Of a DNA stretch of 64,000 nucleotides, positions 36,105-45,510 are shown one piece after another. The notes under the pieces were generated by a model. It saw only the letters and a program-made list of their open reading frames with translations. It was not told the DNA's origin and did no database searches. Origin of the DNA: Marinobacter panjinensis (GTDB lineage Bacteria > Pseudomonadota > Gammaproteobacteria > Pseudomonadales > Oleiphilaceae); the NCBI RefSeq assembly GCF_005298175.1, contig NZ_SZYH01000002.1, positions 124,001 through 188,000 on the forward strand. Direction: 5' to 3'. Position numbers and translations under genes: made by a program. Position 1 is the stretch's first letter; the number at the start of each line of letters is the position of its first letter.

Positions 36105-38294
36105 ATGACCACCGAACACTCCCCCAAGGATCCGACTCCGACCGTACTGTCGGACGAAGACCATATTCTTGCCCACGACGTTGACGAGGAGCCGGTTGAA
36201 GCCAATCGTCGGCTGTTTGAAGGCTGGTTGCTGAAATTTGTTACTTTGCTGACGATCAGCTATTCATCATTCCATCTTTTCTCGCTGAACATTGCCCCGA
36301 TGGAAACCTGGAGTTATCGCATTGTTCACGTCGCGGGAGCTCTTGTATTGGGCTTTATACTGTACGCCGGTGCCAGGTTTGCCACCCGGGAAGAGGGTGG
36401 CGCACGACACAAGTGGACGACGTGGTTTGGTGGCGTTGCCCTGTTGCCTGCCCTTTATGCGCTCTACCAGACGTTTTCCTTCAGCCAGATCGTCGCCGGT
36501 GGCGCCCTGCGTATTCCGCCGGAGCTGGAAACCTGGCATTTTGGCTGGCCTCTGCTGGTGGCTACCGCTGTTGGTATTGTTCTGAGCTGGTTCCACCAGC
36601 GTGAGCGCTCGCGGTTCAGCGTGCCCGATCTGGTGCTGATCGTGTGCTCGATTGCCGTCGCGGCCTATTTCCTGGTGGCTTACAACACGAATATGCGTAT
36701 GAGCACGGGCACCTCGTTTGCGCCCGTGGGCATTTCTTTCGCCGCCGCTGCCGGCACCGCCCTGATCATGGAGCTGACCCGCAGGGTTGCCGGTCTGGCG
36801 CTGGTGGTGATTGGCCTGGTGTTCCTGGTGTATGTGTTTGCCGGTCCCTACCTGCCTGGTTTTCTCGGATACCCCGGATTGTCGGTGCAGCGCTTCTTCA
36901 GTCAGGTGTATACCGATGCCGGCATTCTTGGGCCCACCACGGCGGTTTCTTCAACTTACATTATCCTGTTCATCGTTTTTGCCGCTTTCCTGCAGGCGTC
37001 GAAGGTGGGCGATTACTTTGTGAACTTCGCCTTTGCGACGGCCGGTCGTTCCCGTGGCGGTCCGGCCAAAGTGTCGATCTTCGCTTCGGGTCTGATGGGT
37101 ATGATCAACGGCACCAGTGCCGGCAACGTGGTTTCTACTGGCTCGCTGACTATCCCGCTGATGAAAAAGGTGGGCTACTCCAAGAAATCAGCCGGTGCGG
37201 TCGAGGCTGCTGCGTCGACCGGCGGACAAATCATGCCCCCGATCATGGGCGCGGGCGCCTTCATCATGGCGGAAATCACTGGTATACCCTATACCGAAAT
37301 TGCCATTGCGGCGATCATTCCCTCGATCCTGTATTTCGCATCGGTCTATTTCATGGTGGATTTCGAAGCAGCGAAAATGGGCATGCGTGGCATGCGCGAG
37401 GATGAACTGCCGAAGCTTCGCAAGTTGATCAAGCAGGTCTACCTGTTCATTCCCATCATCATTCTGATCTATGCCCTGTTCCAGGGGTATTCGGTGATTC
37501 GCGCCGGTACGCTGGCTACAGTGTCTGCTGCGGTGGTGAGCTGGTTAACGCCCAACAGGATGGGGATACGCTCTATTTTGCGGGCGCTGGATATTGCGTC
37601 CATGATGGCGATCCAGATTATCGTGGTGTGTGCCGCAGCCGGTATTATTGTGGGTGTGATTTCACTCACCGGTGTTGGTGCCCGGTTCTCGGTACTGCTG
37701 CTGGATGTGGCCGAGGCCAGCCAGCTACTCGCGCTGGTTTTCGCCATGTTCATTTCGATTCTGCTAGGCATGGGGATGCCAACAACCGCAGCTTATGCGG
37801 TGGCCGCGTCGGTGGTGGCGCCGGGCCTGGTGAAACTGGGAATTGACCCGCTCACGGCGCACTTCTTTGTATTCTACTTTGCTGTGGTGTCGGCCATCAC
37901 GCCTCCGGTTGCCCTGGCGTCCTATGCGGCGGCCGGCATTTCCGGGGCCAATGCCATGGAAACGTCGGTAGCTTCGTTCCGGATTGGCATCGCAGCATTT
38001 ATCGTACCGTTCATGTTCTTCTACAACAGTGCGCTGTTGATGGACGGGGACTGGTTTGTTATCGCCCGCGCCCTGGTCACCGCAACCTTTGGTGTGTATC
38101 TGTTGTCTGGCGGCGTGTTGGGCTGGTTCGGCAAGGTCAGCGCGCCCTGGCTGGTTCGTATTATGCTGATTGTCGCGGCGCTGCTGATGATCGAAGGTGG
38201 ACTGTGGACGGATATGACCGGCGTTACCCTCGCGGTGATCTCGTTCCTGATCCAGCGCCAGCGCAGACAGCGCATTGCGCCCATGGCAGTCTGA
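36105..38294 (+). CDS. TRAP transporter fused permease (4TM/12TM)
   Basis: Inner-membrane protein of 729 residues, the size of fused DctQM-type permeases that pair with TAXI binding proteins. An N-terminal small-subunit-like section is followed by a DctM-like domain with GLMGMINGTSAGNVVSTGSL, GGQIMPPIMGAGAFIMAE and GMGMPTTAAYAVAA. Uptake is probably driven by sodium or proton gradients. The gene lies between the binding protein and the DctB-like kinase. The start follows AGGG. Confidence 0.92.
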   Translation: MTTEHSPKDPTPTVLSDEDHILAHDVDEEPVEANRRLFEGWLLKFVTLLTISYSSFHLFSLNIAPMETWSYRIVHVAGALVLGFILYAGARFATREEGGARHKWTTWFGGVALLPALYALYQTFSFSQIVAGGALRIPPELETWHFGWPLLVATAVGIVLSWFHQRERSRFSVPDLVLIVCSIAVAAYFLVAYNTNMRMSTGTSFAPVGISFAAAAGTALIMELTRRVAGLALVVIGLVFLVYVFAGPYLPGFLGYPGLSVQRFFSQVYTDAGILGPTTAVSSTYIILFIVFAAFLQASKVGDYFVNFAFATAGRSRGGPAKVSIFASGLMGMINGTSAGNVVSTGSLTIPLMKKVGYSKKSAGAVEAAASTGGQIMPPIMGAGAFIMAEITGIPYTEIAIAAIIPSILYFASVYFMVDFEAAKMGMRGMREDELPKLRKLIKQVYLFIPIIILIYALFQGYSVIRAGTLATVSAAVVSWLTPNRMGIRSILRALDIASMMAIQIIVVCAAAGIIVGVISLTGVGARFSVLLLDVAEASQLLALVFAMFISILLGMGMPTTAAYAVAASVVAPGLVKLGIDPLTAHFFVFYFAVVSAITPPVALASYAAAGISGANAMETSVASFRIGIAAFIVPFMFFYNSALLMDGDWFVIARALVTATFGVYLLSGGVLGWFGKVSAPWLVRIMLIVAALLMIEGGLWTDMTGVTLAVISFLIQRQRRQRIAPMAV

Positions 38295-38385
38295 TCCCGC
38301 AGAAAGCAGGCCAATCGTACCGGTGTGCGGTTGTCCTGCCCGATGCCGGGCGCTACGCTAGCAGTTTTCTCAGGAACCGGGTTAT

Positions 38386-40200
38386 ATGTCCTACCGGATC
38401 GGCGCTGTCCTCATATTCTGCCTGACTCTTCTGGTCTCCTGGGCGGTGGGTGGCTGGGTCGGCTACAGACAGGTAGAGCAGGAAAGCCTGGAAGAATCCT
38501 TTCGTTACCGTCAGCTCGTGGCCAACGAACTCAATCGCTATCTGCCAATACCCGAGTTGATGGCTGAGCATCCGTTGTTGGCGGAGGCACTGAGTTCGCC
38601 TGACGCGGCCCGGATCATCCTGCAGGCCAATGTAGAAATGCAGCGGATGGCGACCATTGTCGGCAGTTCCGATGTATATTTGCTGGATACAACCGGGCTG
38701 ACCATCGCGGCCAGTAACTATCTGCAGAACGACAGTTTTGTAGGCCAGAGCTACCACTTCCGGCCCTATTTCAGTGATGCCATGGAGACCGGTGAGTCGG
38801 CCATCTATTTCGCGCTGGGCTCGATGTCCGGTGTTCGCGGCCTGTATTTCTCCCATCCCGTTCGTAACGAACGTGGCAACATTCTGGGGGTTATTGCAGT
38901 CAAGGTGCTGGTGCAGGAGCTTGAGTCCCAGTGGCACCGGCCTGCCACGTTACGGGAAGCCGAGATGGTGGTGCTGGATCCGGCCGGTATCAGCTTTCTG
39001 GCCAGCAAGTCCAAGTGGTTGTACCGGGATTTCAATGGCCCGGAATCGGCTGCGCCCGGCAAGGCCTCCCATCGGCGATACCCGAACCGGGAGTTGCGCC
39101 CCATCGATTTTGAAGTGCTGGAGAAGCCCCCCGGATTGTCCGCGCAGTCTGGCAAAATCCGGGTGATGGAAGAGGGTGTGGCCCGGGAATATCTGAGTAT
39201 CAGAACCCCGTTGCCGAGGCTGGATTGGACCCTGCAGGTGATGGTGAGCACTCGGCCCGTGCTCTGGACCCGTCTCGGGTTTGTAGTGGCCGGAATGGTC
39301 GTGTTCTTCGGTGGTCTGCTTACCTGGCTGTACCTGCGCGAGAGATATCGCCGTGAAGCGGAACTTGCGCTTCGTGGGGAGCAACTGGAGCGCAGTGTCG
39401 CGGAGCGGACAGTGGATCTCGAGCGTTCGAATCAGCAGTTGCTGGAAGAGGTGCGCGAACGTGAGCGCACCCAGAATGAGCTGCGTGAGACCCAGCAGGA
39501 GCTGATTCAGGCGGCCAAGCTGGCCGTGCTGGGGCAGATGTCGGCTGGCCTGAACCACGAGATGAACCAGCCGCTGACAGCCATTCAGACATATGCCCGC
39601 AATAGCCGGCGCTTCCTCGAAAAGGGCGCATCCGAGATGGTGGAGGCCAACCTCGCTGAGATCGTCAGTCTGTGCGACAAAATGGCCGAGCTTACCCGTC
39701 AGTTCAAGGTCTTCGCCCGCAAATCCGAGGGGCCACCCACTGTTGTGGACCTGCGGCAATCAGTAGATGCTTCGCTGAAGATCATCGCAGCCCAGGACAA
39801 CAGTTCCGGTATTGATATCCGCTGGAACCGCCCGGAGCTTCCGGTAATGTGTCACGGTGACCTGATACGCATCGAGCAGGTGATGGTGAACCTTCTGGCC
39901 AATGCGGTTCAGGCTGTAGATGGCACTGAACAGCAGAAGATTACGATTGATATTGATGGGGACAATGAGAACTGGCGGTGTGTCGTGCGAGACAGTGGTT
40001 CCGGTTTGCCGGGTAACAGCGAGCAGATTTTTGAGCCCTTTTTTACCACCAAGTCGGTCAAGCAGGGACTTGGTTTGGGCCTTTCAATATCGCGCCAGAT
40101 CGTGGACGCCCTGGGCGGAAGTCTGACAGGGCGCAACCGGAGTGACGGCCCCGGTGCGGAATTTGTGCTAACTCTGAAGAAGCGGGAGACCACGGAATGA
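38386..40200 (+). CDS. DctB-like sensor histidine kinase
   Basis: Sensor kinase of 604 residues. It has an N-terminal helix (about 8-25), a periplasmic double-Cache/PDC-like domain (about 40-290), a second helix (about 295-318), a coiled coil and the histidine-kinase core with H-box GLNHEMNQPLTAIQTYARN and ATPase boxes (LLANAVQAV, DSGSGLPGN, GLGLGLSISRQIV). The long periplasmic sensor and H-box are DctB-like. It overlaps the regulator gene by four bases and lies directly downstream of the TRAP genes, so it probably senses the transported acid. Confidence 0.9.
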   Translation: MSYRIGAVLIFCLTLLVSWAVGGWVGYRQVEQESLEESFRYRQLVANELNRYLPIPELMAEHPLLAEALSSPDAARIILQANVEMQRMATIVGSSDVYLLDTTGLTIAASNYLQNDSFVGQSYHFRPYFSDAMETGESAIYFALGSMSGVRGLYFSHPVRNERGNILGVIAVKVLVQELESQWHRPATLREAEMVVLDPAGISFLASKSKWLYRDFNGPESAAPGKASHRRYPNRELRPIDFEVLEKPPGLSAQSGKIRVMEEGVAREYLSIRTPLPRLDWTLQVMVSTRPVLWTRLGFVVAGMVVFFGGLLTWLYLRERYRREAELALRGEQLERSVAERTVDLERSNQQLLEEVRERERTQNELRETQQELIQAAKLAVLGQMSAGLNHEMNQPLTAIQTYARNSRRFLEKGASEMVEANLAEIVSLCDKMAELTRQFKVFARKSEGPPTVVDLRQSVDASLKIIAAQDNSSGIDIRWNRPELPVMCHGDLIRIEQVMVNLLANAVQAVDGTEQQKITIDIDGDNENWRCVVRDSGSGLPGNSEQIFEPFFTTKSVKQGLGLGLSISRQIVDALGGSLTGRNRSDGPGAEFVLTLKKRETTE

Positions 40201-41549
40201 CAGACATATCGGTAATCTTTGTGGATGACGACCCGCACATACGCCAGGCAATCGCCCAGACCCTTACCCTTGAAGACATGCCGGTGGCCTGTTTTGAGGA
40301 TGCTCCATCCGGCCTGGAGAAAATAACACCCGAGTATGACGGCGTTGTGTTGTGTGACTACAACATGCCGGGTATGGATGGCATCGAGATGCTGGACCGG
40401 GTAAGGGCTGTGGATGAGACCATCCCGGTGATCATACTCACGGGGCAGGGCGACATAAGCACGGCGGTGACTGCCATGCAGCGTGGCGCCTATGATTTTA
40501 TCGAGAAGCCGTTTGATGAGGACGAGCTTCTTGAACTGCTGCGCCACGCCCTGGAGAAACGTAACCTGGCCCTGGAAAACCGTCGCCTGAAAGCTCAGTT
40601 GAAGCAGCTGGCACGGCCTGGCCCGCGGATTCTGGGGAATTCTCCGAGCATGCAGAAGGTGGTGGCGACCATTGATCCGATTCTGGATATTTCCGCCAAT
40701 ATTCTGCTGCAGGGGGAGACCGGCTCCGGTAAGGATGCAATTGCACGGTATATCCATGAGAACAGCCCCCGCAGTAGTCACAACTTCGTGGCCATTAACT
40801 GTGGCGCGGTGCCGGAGCACCTGATCGAGAGCGAGCTCTTTGGCCACGAGGCCGGCGCCTTTACCGGCGCGGACAAACGCCGCATTGGTAAAATCGAGTA
40901 TGCCCATAAGGGCACCCTGTTCCTGGATGAACTGGAAAGCATGCCCATGGCGCTTCAGGTGAAGCTGCTGCGGGTACTCGAAGAGCAGCGCGTTGAACGC
41001 CTGGGTAGCAATCAGGTGCAGGAAGTGGATGTGCGCATCATTGCTGCCACCAAGGCTGACCTGAAAACACTGAGTGACGAAGGTGAGTTTCGGGCCGACC
41101 TGTACTACCGGCTGAACGTGGTGAAGGTGGATATTCCGCCGTTGCGTGAGCGCAAGGAAGATATCCCGCTGCTATTTCACCACTTCGTACTGATCGCAGC
41201 GGCCCGGTATGACCGCGAGAGTATTCCACTCGATGCCAGCCAGGCAGCAGGGTTGATGCAGCATTCCTGGCCGGGCAATGTGCGGGAACTGCGCAACCTG
41301 GCAGAACGTTACGTGCTGCTGGGGCCAGCGGCACTGAAGGAAGACGACTCGTCCGCCACCGCTGATGTGGCGGCGCGCCAGACCCTGTCGGAAATGATGG
41401 ACGGGTTTGAGCGTTCGGCGATCATCAGCGCGCTGAATGCCCGCCAGGGCAGCATCAAGGACACCATGGTCCAACTCGGCATCGCCCGTAAAACGCTGTA
41501 CGACAAGATGAAAAAGCACGGGCTTGATAAGTCGCAGTTCAAGGATTGA
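40197..41549 (+). CDS. DctD-like sigma-54-dependent response regulator
   Basis: Enhancer-binding activator of 450 residues: receiver domain with phospho-Asp 54 ([13 protein letters not shown]), a AAA+ domain with Walker A GETGSGKD and the sigma-54 contact loop GAFTGA ([15 protein letters not shown]), the C-terminal [10 protein letters not shown] region, and a Fis-type helix-turn-helix ([19 protein letters not shown]). Walker A ends GKD rather than the common GKE/GKT. It is translationally coupled to the kinase. Its likely target is the candidate sigma-54 promoter at 34950 upstream of the TRAP genes. Confidence 0.93.
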   Translation: MTDISVIFVDDDPHIRQAIAQTLTLEDMPVACFEDAPSGLEKITPEYDGVVLCDYNMPGMDGIEMLDRVRAVDETIPVIILTGQGDISTAVTAMQRGAYDFIEKPFDEDELLELLRHALEKRNLALENRRLKAQLKQLARPGPRILGNSPSMQKVVATIDPILDISANILLQGETGSGKDAIARYIHENSPRSSHNFVAINCGAVPEHLIESELFGHEAGAFTGADKRRIGKIEYAHKGTLFLDELESMPMALQVKLLRVLEEQRVERLGSNQVQEVDVRIIAATKADLKTLSDEGEFRADLYYRLNVVKVDIPPLRERKEDIPLLFHHFVLIAAARYDRESIPLDASQAAGLMQHSWPGNVRELRNLAERYVLLGPAALKEDDSSATADVAARQTLSEMMDGFERSAIISALNARQGSIKDTMVQLGIARKTLYDKMKKHGLDKSQFKD

Positions 41550-41570
41550 GCCGCACCACAGGCCGTTGAT

Positions 41571-41842
41571 CTAGATGTGGTAACGTCTTTCCGGCCGCTT
41601 CGGCGGGGAGGAGTCGCCACTTCTGGGTAGCAGGACATCAACCTCCTTCTGGGCGACCTGCACGAGGCCCGACAGGTGCTGCAGGTGGTCGCGATAGCGG
41701 CTGACTGCCTCCTCGAGACGCTCAAAGACCAGGGGTTTGAGAATATAATCGAAAACGCCACCACGCAGGGCGCTCCTGAGAGAATCTACCTCCTTGGCAG
41801 CGATGATGATGTGACGGAAGTTGGCGTCAGGTTCTCTGGTAA
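41571..41842 (-). pseudogene. Remnant of a CitB/DcuR-type response regulator
   Basis: A minus-strand frame of about 85-90 codons ends at a TAG at 41571-41573. It reads RHIIIAAKEVDSLRSALRGG, then FDYILKPLVFERLEEAVSRY, the second half of a CitB/DcuR receiver domain including the conserved Lys-Pro, and a linker. The first half of the receiver with the phospho-Asp and the whole DNA-binding domain are missing. The fragment ends 22 bp from dctD and joins the porin remnant on the other side. It is broken at both ends and not expected to function. Confidence 0.72.
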
Positions 41843-42257
41843 GTTTGGCGGCAAGATTGACGGTGCGTTGGGGTATTCCGTCAGGGATATTGGTGGTGTA
41901 GCTGGAGATACTGAAACAATGGGAGGCTCACTGTCATGGTTGCATGGCAGCGGTATCAACCTCACGGGGGCCTACTCAACCACCAGCGACGATAACCCGG
42001 CCAATCCGGATGCCGATTTCTATCTCGCCAAACTGGGCTACAAAATCGGCAGGCACGCCTTCGATATTCACTACATGGAAACGGAAGACCGGGCGGAAAA
42101 GGGCGATTCGGCGGAAACCCTCGGGGTAGGTTATGTCTTTACCCCGATCAAATGGTTTGAGACCTATGCCGGGTACAACAACCATTCCCTGAATCGCTCA
42201 GGCGCAGACTTTGACGATGTCAGCACTGTGCTGGTAGGGGGCCGCCTCAAGTTCTGA
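41822..42257 (+). pseudogene. C-terminal remnant of an outer-membrane porin
   Basis: About 145 codons encode amphipathic beta strands (GVRFSGKFGGKIDGALGYSV, YLAKLGYKIGRHAFDIHYME, LGVGYVFTPIKWFETYAGYN) and end in LVGGRLKF, with the terminal Phe recognised in outer-membrane beta-barrel proteins. The N-terminal half and signal peptide are missing. An open frame continues upstream to an ATG at 41676, but that stretch is antisense to the response-regulator remnant and gives no signal peptide, so I treat the locus as a pseudogene. It keeps its own terminator. Confidence 0.75.
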
Positions 42258-42302
42258 GCGGCACGCATCTTTTGTTGTGCTCGGGTGAATAACCCCCACT
42301 TT

Positions 42303-42332
42303 GCCGCACCGGCTTCCCGGTGCGGCTTTTTT
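42303..42332 (+). terminator. Strong rho-independent terminator after the porin remnant
   Basis: GCCGCACCGG pairs perfectly with CCGGTGCGGC around a CTTC tetraloop and is followed by six T residues. It is oriented with the porin remnant. Confidence 0.92.
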
Positions 42333-42348
42333 GCGTTTACCTGAACGA

Positions 42349-43734
42349 TCAGAGGTTTGCTTCCGCGTATTCCGCCAGTACCGACCTGGGCACGCCCTGC
42401 AGGTGAATATGCCCGCCATGGCGGAAGCTCTTGAAGCGTTCGGTCATGTAGGTCAGGCCTGAGCTCAGGGCGCTCAGGTACGGGGTGTCGATCTGCGCCA
42501 GGTTGCCCAGACAGATCACCTTGGAGCCGTTGCCGGCACGGGTGATGATGGTCTTGATCTGGTGTGGTGTCAGGTTCTGGGACTCGTCGATGATGATCAG
42601 GCTGTGCTGGAAGCTGCGCCCGCGAATGTAGTTCATGGATTTGAAGTGCAGGGGCACCTTGCTGAGGATGTAATCCACGCTGGCGGTCATATTCTCGTCG
42701 TCTTCGTGGAGGGCTTCCAGGTTGTCCACAATGGCGCCCAGCCAGGGCTCCATTTTCTCGGCCTCGGTGCCGGGCAGGAAACCGATATCCTCGTCCAGCC
42801 CCTGGGTGCTGCGGGTAGCGATAATGCGTTTGTAGATCTTGCTGGCAACGGTCATCTCGATGCAGGCAGCCAGGGCCAGGATGGTTTTTCCGGAGCCTGC
42901 GGAGCCGGTGAGGTTCACCAGGTGGATATCCGGATCCAGCAACAGGTTCAGAGCGATGGCCTGGTAGATGTCCCGTGGCACCAGGCCCCAAACCTCCTCA
43001 TTCATCAGATCGTGCTGATGCAAGTCACGGATAACGATCTGATCGTCGCTCAGGTCAGACACCTTACCCACGAAACCCTGTTCATCAATCACGAACTCGT
43101 TGATCGTCAGCTTGGCCAGGTCGCCCTCGCGACGCAGGATGTGTTCGGTGATGCCCTCCCGCTGGATGGTTTCCACTTTTTCGATGGTGTCCCAGAAGGA
43201 ATTGGCGAACTCCTTGTAGCCCTTGGGTAACAGGTCGATGTCGTCCAGCAGCATGTCGTTGTGGTAGTCCTGGGCCTCCACACCGAAGCCCCGGGCTTTC
43301 AGGCGCATGTTGATGTCCTTGCTGACAAGGATGATATCGCGGGACTTGTGGCGGGCCTGCAGGGCGGCCAGGGTGTTTATGATTTTGTTGTCGTTGAGGT
43401 GTTCCGGCAGGGCATGATTGCCATGATGCTCAGTGCTCATCAGTATCGACAGTGCCCCCAGGGGCTCTGCCTTCTTGCCGCGCACAATGGGAACGCCTTT
43501 CTCGATGTCTCCGGGGCTGGCGTCTCCCAACAGCTTGTCGATGTTGCGTATGGCCTGGCGGCAGTCTGCGGCGACCGCCTGCTTGCCGGATTTGAGACTG
43601 TCGAGTTCTTCAAGGACCGTCATCGGGATAATGACGTCATGTTCTTCAAAATTCAGGAGGGCGTTCGGGTCGTGGATGAGGACGTTGGTGTCGAGGACAT
43701 ACATCTTTCTGCGAGCCTGCGGTGCTCTTGGCAT
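42349..43734 (-). CDS. PhoH family protein with N-terminal PIN domain (PhoH2/YlaK type)
   Basis: Protein of 461 residues fusing a PIN ribonuclease domain (about 1-140, with YVLDTNVLIHDP and conserved acidic residues) to a PhoH-type ATPase domain with Walker A GSAGSGKTILALAACIEM and Walker B HSLIIIDESQNL. PIN-PhoH proteins show ATP-dependent RNA unwinding and cleavage in other bacteria; the role here is inferred. I keep the ATG at 43734 (GAGG upstream), although MYVLDTN at 43704 is a possible start. Despite the family name, nothing here shows phosphate control. Confidence 0.88.
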   Translation of the reverse strand: MPRAPQARRKMYVLDTNVLIHDPNALLNFEEHDVIIPMTVLEELDSLKSGKQAVAADCRQAIRNIDKLLGDASPGDIEKGVPIVRGKKAEPLGALSILMSTEHHGNHALPEHLNDNKIINTLAALQARHKSRDIILVSKDINMRLKARGFGVEAQDYHNDMLLDDIDLLPKGYKEFANSFWDTIEKVETIQREGITEHILRREGDLAKLTINEFVIDEQGFVGKVSDLSDDQIVIRDLHQHDLMNEEVWGLVPRDIYQAIALNLLLDPDIHLVNLTGSAGSGKTILALAACIEMTVASKIYKRIIATRSTQGLDEDIGFLPGTEAEKMEPWLGAIVDNLEALHEDDENMTASVDYILSKVPLHFKSMNYIRGRSFQHSLIIIDESQNLTPHQIKTIITRAGNGSKVICLGNLAQIDTPYLSALSSGLTYMTERFKSFRHGGHIHLQGVPRSVLAEYAEANL

Positions 43735-43754
43735 AGGGTGTGATACCTCTCTGG

Positions 43755-44246
43755 TCAGCCGTTCCCGGCACAGCGGTTGGTGAGCTCCTGGTCGGAGATC
43801 AGTTTGAGCATGTCATAAGTGGTTACGATTCCGGTGATTTTTTCATCCTTGGTGATGAAAATCCGGTGCAGGTGTTCACGCATCATTATATCTGCAATGT
43901 CGCGCACCGGTGTTTGCTCGTCAACCGATAAAACGATGGGGGTCATGATATCGCGAACCTCCACCGGTACCTTGCCCATTTCCTCGAAAATGGCCATCCG
44001 CAGGCGCCTGGCTTCCTGTTCCTCTTCCGGCGTCATGCGGGTATCGGTTTCGGAGCGGCTGGCGTTCCAGCGGAATTCGGTGATGTCCTTGAGGGTGGCG
44101 ATACCGACGATCTCACCGGTTTCATCGGTAACAGGGCTGCCGGTGATCTCGTTGTCGGTGAGGAATCTTGCCAGCCGGTCCATCGTCCATGACTGGGGTA
44201 CGGCCTTGATGCTCGGGGTCATGATCTCGTAAGCGAGAACGGTCAT
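43755..44246 (-). CDS. CBS-domain protein
   Basis: Soluble protein of 163 residues made of a pair of CBS domains (ETGEIVGIATLKDITEF near residue 50 and DEKITGIVTTYDMLKLISD at the end, each trimmed to shared GIVT/GIAT motifs). Such modules bind adenosine nucleotides and regulate partners. There is no attached catalytic domain. It lies 20 bp upstream of the PhoH gene on the same strand, so they may be co-transcribed. Its partner is unknown. Confidence 0.85.
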   Translation of the reverse strand: MTVLAYEIMTPSIKAVPQSWTMDRLARFLTDNEITGSPVTDETGEIVGIATLKDITEFRWNASRSETDTRMTPEEEQEARRLRMAIFEEMGKVPVEVRDIMTPIVLSVDEQTPVRDIADIMMREHLHRIFITKDEKITGIVTTYDMLKLISDQELTNRCAGNG

Positions 44247-44316
44247 TTACGATTGGGCTCCGTTAACAGGTCCTTTGTAAAAGAGCTTAGCTGCTACTGA
44301 CTGGCTAGTCATCCCC

Positions 44317-45051
44317 TTATTGGGTTTCCGGAACCACATCTTTCAGTTTTCCATCATCATAGACCAGTTCATGGTTTTGATAACGGTCTCGCCGGGCTAC
44401 GCGCTCCAGTTGCTCAATTGAGCGGATGGGTATATCCACCAGCAGAGTATTGACCAGCCATCCGGGAATCGACCCGTTGGGGTTGGTGTGTTGTACCCAG
44501 ATCATACGGGTCCGGTCGCCTTCGGGGATGAACCGGTAGAGGGTGTCGGACTTATCGACCCGGACGTAATCGCTTTCTTTCTCGCGCCCGTCGGGGATCG
44601 CATTCAGGTCCATTACAATTTCACCGGTGGCCTGATCACCGCGCGTGCGAATGCGAATGACATAATCCCGGTCGGTGACTGGCCAGGGCATGTTATTGAC
44701 AGAATAGGCGTAGCGGTCATGGAAGCTGCCGTCACCGAAGGCGTAGGATTCAGAGCAGTTGTGCACCCATTCCACGCAGGACTTCGGGTTGACCATCACC
44801 GCCATGAGATTTTCGATGGGCACGTCGAGAACCGCCTCGGCCTTGAAGGCCTGGAAGCTGGAAGCGGGCTGGTCGATGGTGAATACCCGGATGTTGTCGG
44901 TTTCCTTGCGAAGGCTCCAGCCGTCGGTGTTTTCATCCGGCAGCTGCGCCAGTGCAGTGGCCGAGACCATGGCGGACACAATGGTCGTCATCAACAGCGT
45001 GGTCAACGCCCAAACCCGACGGTTGATGCCCGGGGCCTTCAGGTTATGCAT
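44317..45051 (-). CDS. START-domain (SRPBCC-like) exported protein
   Basis: Protein of 244 residues with an N-terminal hydrophobic segment (WALTTLLMTTIVSAMVSATALA), probably a signal peptide, followed by a START-like lipid-binding domain (CVEWVHNCSESYAFG, YSVNNMPWPVTDRDYVIR, TRMIWVQHTNPNGSIPGWLV). Bacterial relatives are predicted to carry lipids or hydrophobic ligands in the periplasm. The ATG at 45051 is preferred to a GTG at 45060 because AAGGA lies 10 nt upstream of it. Ligand and partners are unknown. Confidence 0.83.
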   Translation of the reverse strand: MHNLKAPGINRRVWALTTLLMTTIVSAMVSATALAQLPDENTDGWSLRKETDNIRVFTIDQPASSFQAFKAEAVLDVPIENLMAVMVNPKSCVEWVHNCSESYAFGDGSFHDRYAYSVNNMPWPVTDRDYVIRIRTRGDQATGEIVMDLNAIPDGREKESDYVRVDKSDTLYRFIPEGDRTRMIWVQHTNPNGSIPGWLVNTLLVDIPIRSIEQLERVARRDRYQNHELVYDDGKLKDVVPETQ

Positions 45052-45252
45052 AGGTTTCACATCCTTGGAAATGTCCGGGCGAGTCTATCATGGGTGATGT
45101 GTTGCTTTGCGGATGTAATCGGGGGATTGTGAACTGGGTAACTGACTGAAATTCTGAAGGTAACTTTTGGCCTGATTTGATGGGCAGAATGGGCAGAGTG
45201 AACGACTCCGGCAGGTTCCCTGCCGAAGTCGGAGGAAAAAGCGCGGGTCCGG

Positions 45253-45507
45253 TCAGTGCTCCGGCAGGGTCACGTTCAGTTCCAGCACTGAACAGCTGTC
45301 GTTGCGGTCGACTTCCACCTGAACCATATCATCGCTGATCTGAACGTACTTGCGGATGACCTCAAGCAGCTCTTTCTGCAATGCTGGCAGATAGTCGGGC
45401 TGTTCGCGCTGGCCCCGTTCGTGGGCAACGATTATCTGCAGACGTTCCTTGGCAACACTGGCAGAGCGGTTGTCCTTCTTACTCTTGAAATAGTCGAAGA
45501 AACTCAT
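45253..45507 (-). CDS. minE: Cell division topological specificity factor MinE
   Basis: Protein of 84 residues that stimulates MinD ATPase and drives pole-to-pole oscillation so that the Z-ring forms at mid-cell. The N-terminal [20 protein letters not shown] with [14 protein letters not shown] as MinD-contact region is intact. It starts 3 bp after minD. Confidence 0.95.
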   Translation of the reverse strand: MSFFDYFKSKKDNRSASVAKERLQIIVAHERGQREQPDYLPALQKELLEVIRKYVQISDDMVQVEVDRNDSCSVLELNVTLPEH

Positions 45508-45510
45508 CCG

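Noticed and set aside
41676..42257. Intact 193-codon protein with a porin-like C-terminus
   Set aside because: The first 50 codons are antisense to a recognisable response-regulator fragment and there is no signal peptide, so it is a fusion remnant and not a gene.
42164..42991. 275-codon minus-strand frame overlapping the phoH gene
   Set aside because: It is an alternative frame of the PhoH gene with Gly/Arg/Pro-rich shadow composition.
45204..45230. Terminator after minE
   Set aside because: A clear CGGCAGG/CCTGCCG hairpin is present, but neither strand has a T-run after it; it may still stabilise mRNA ends.
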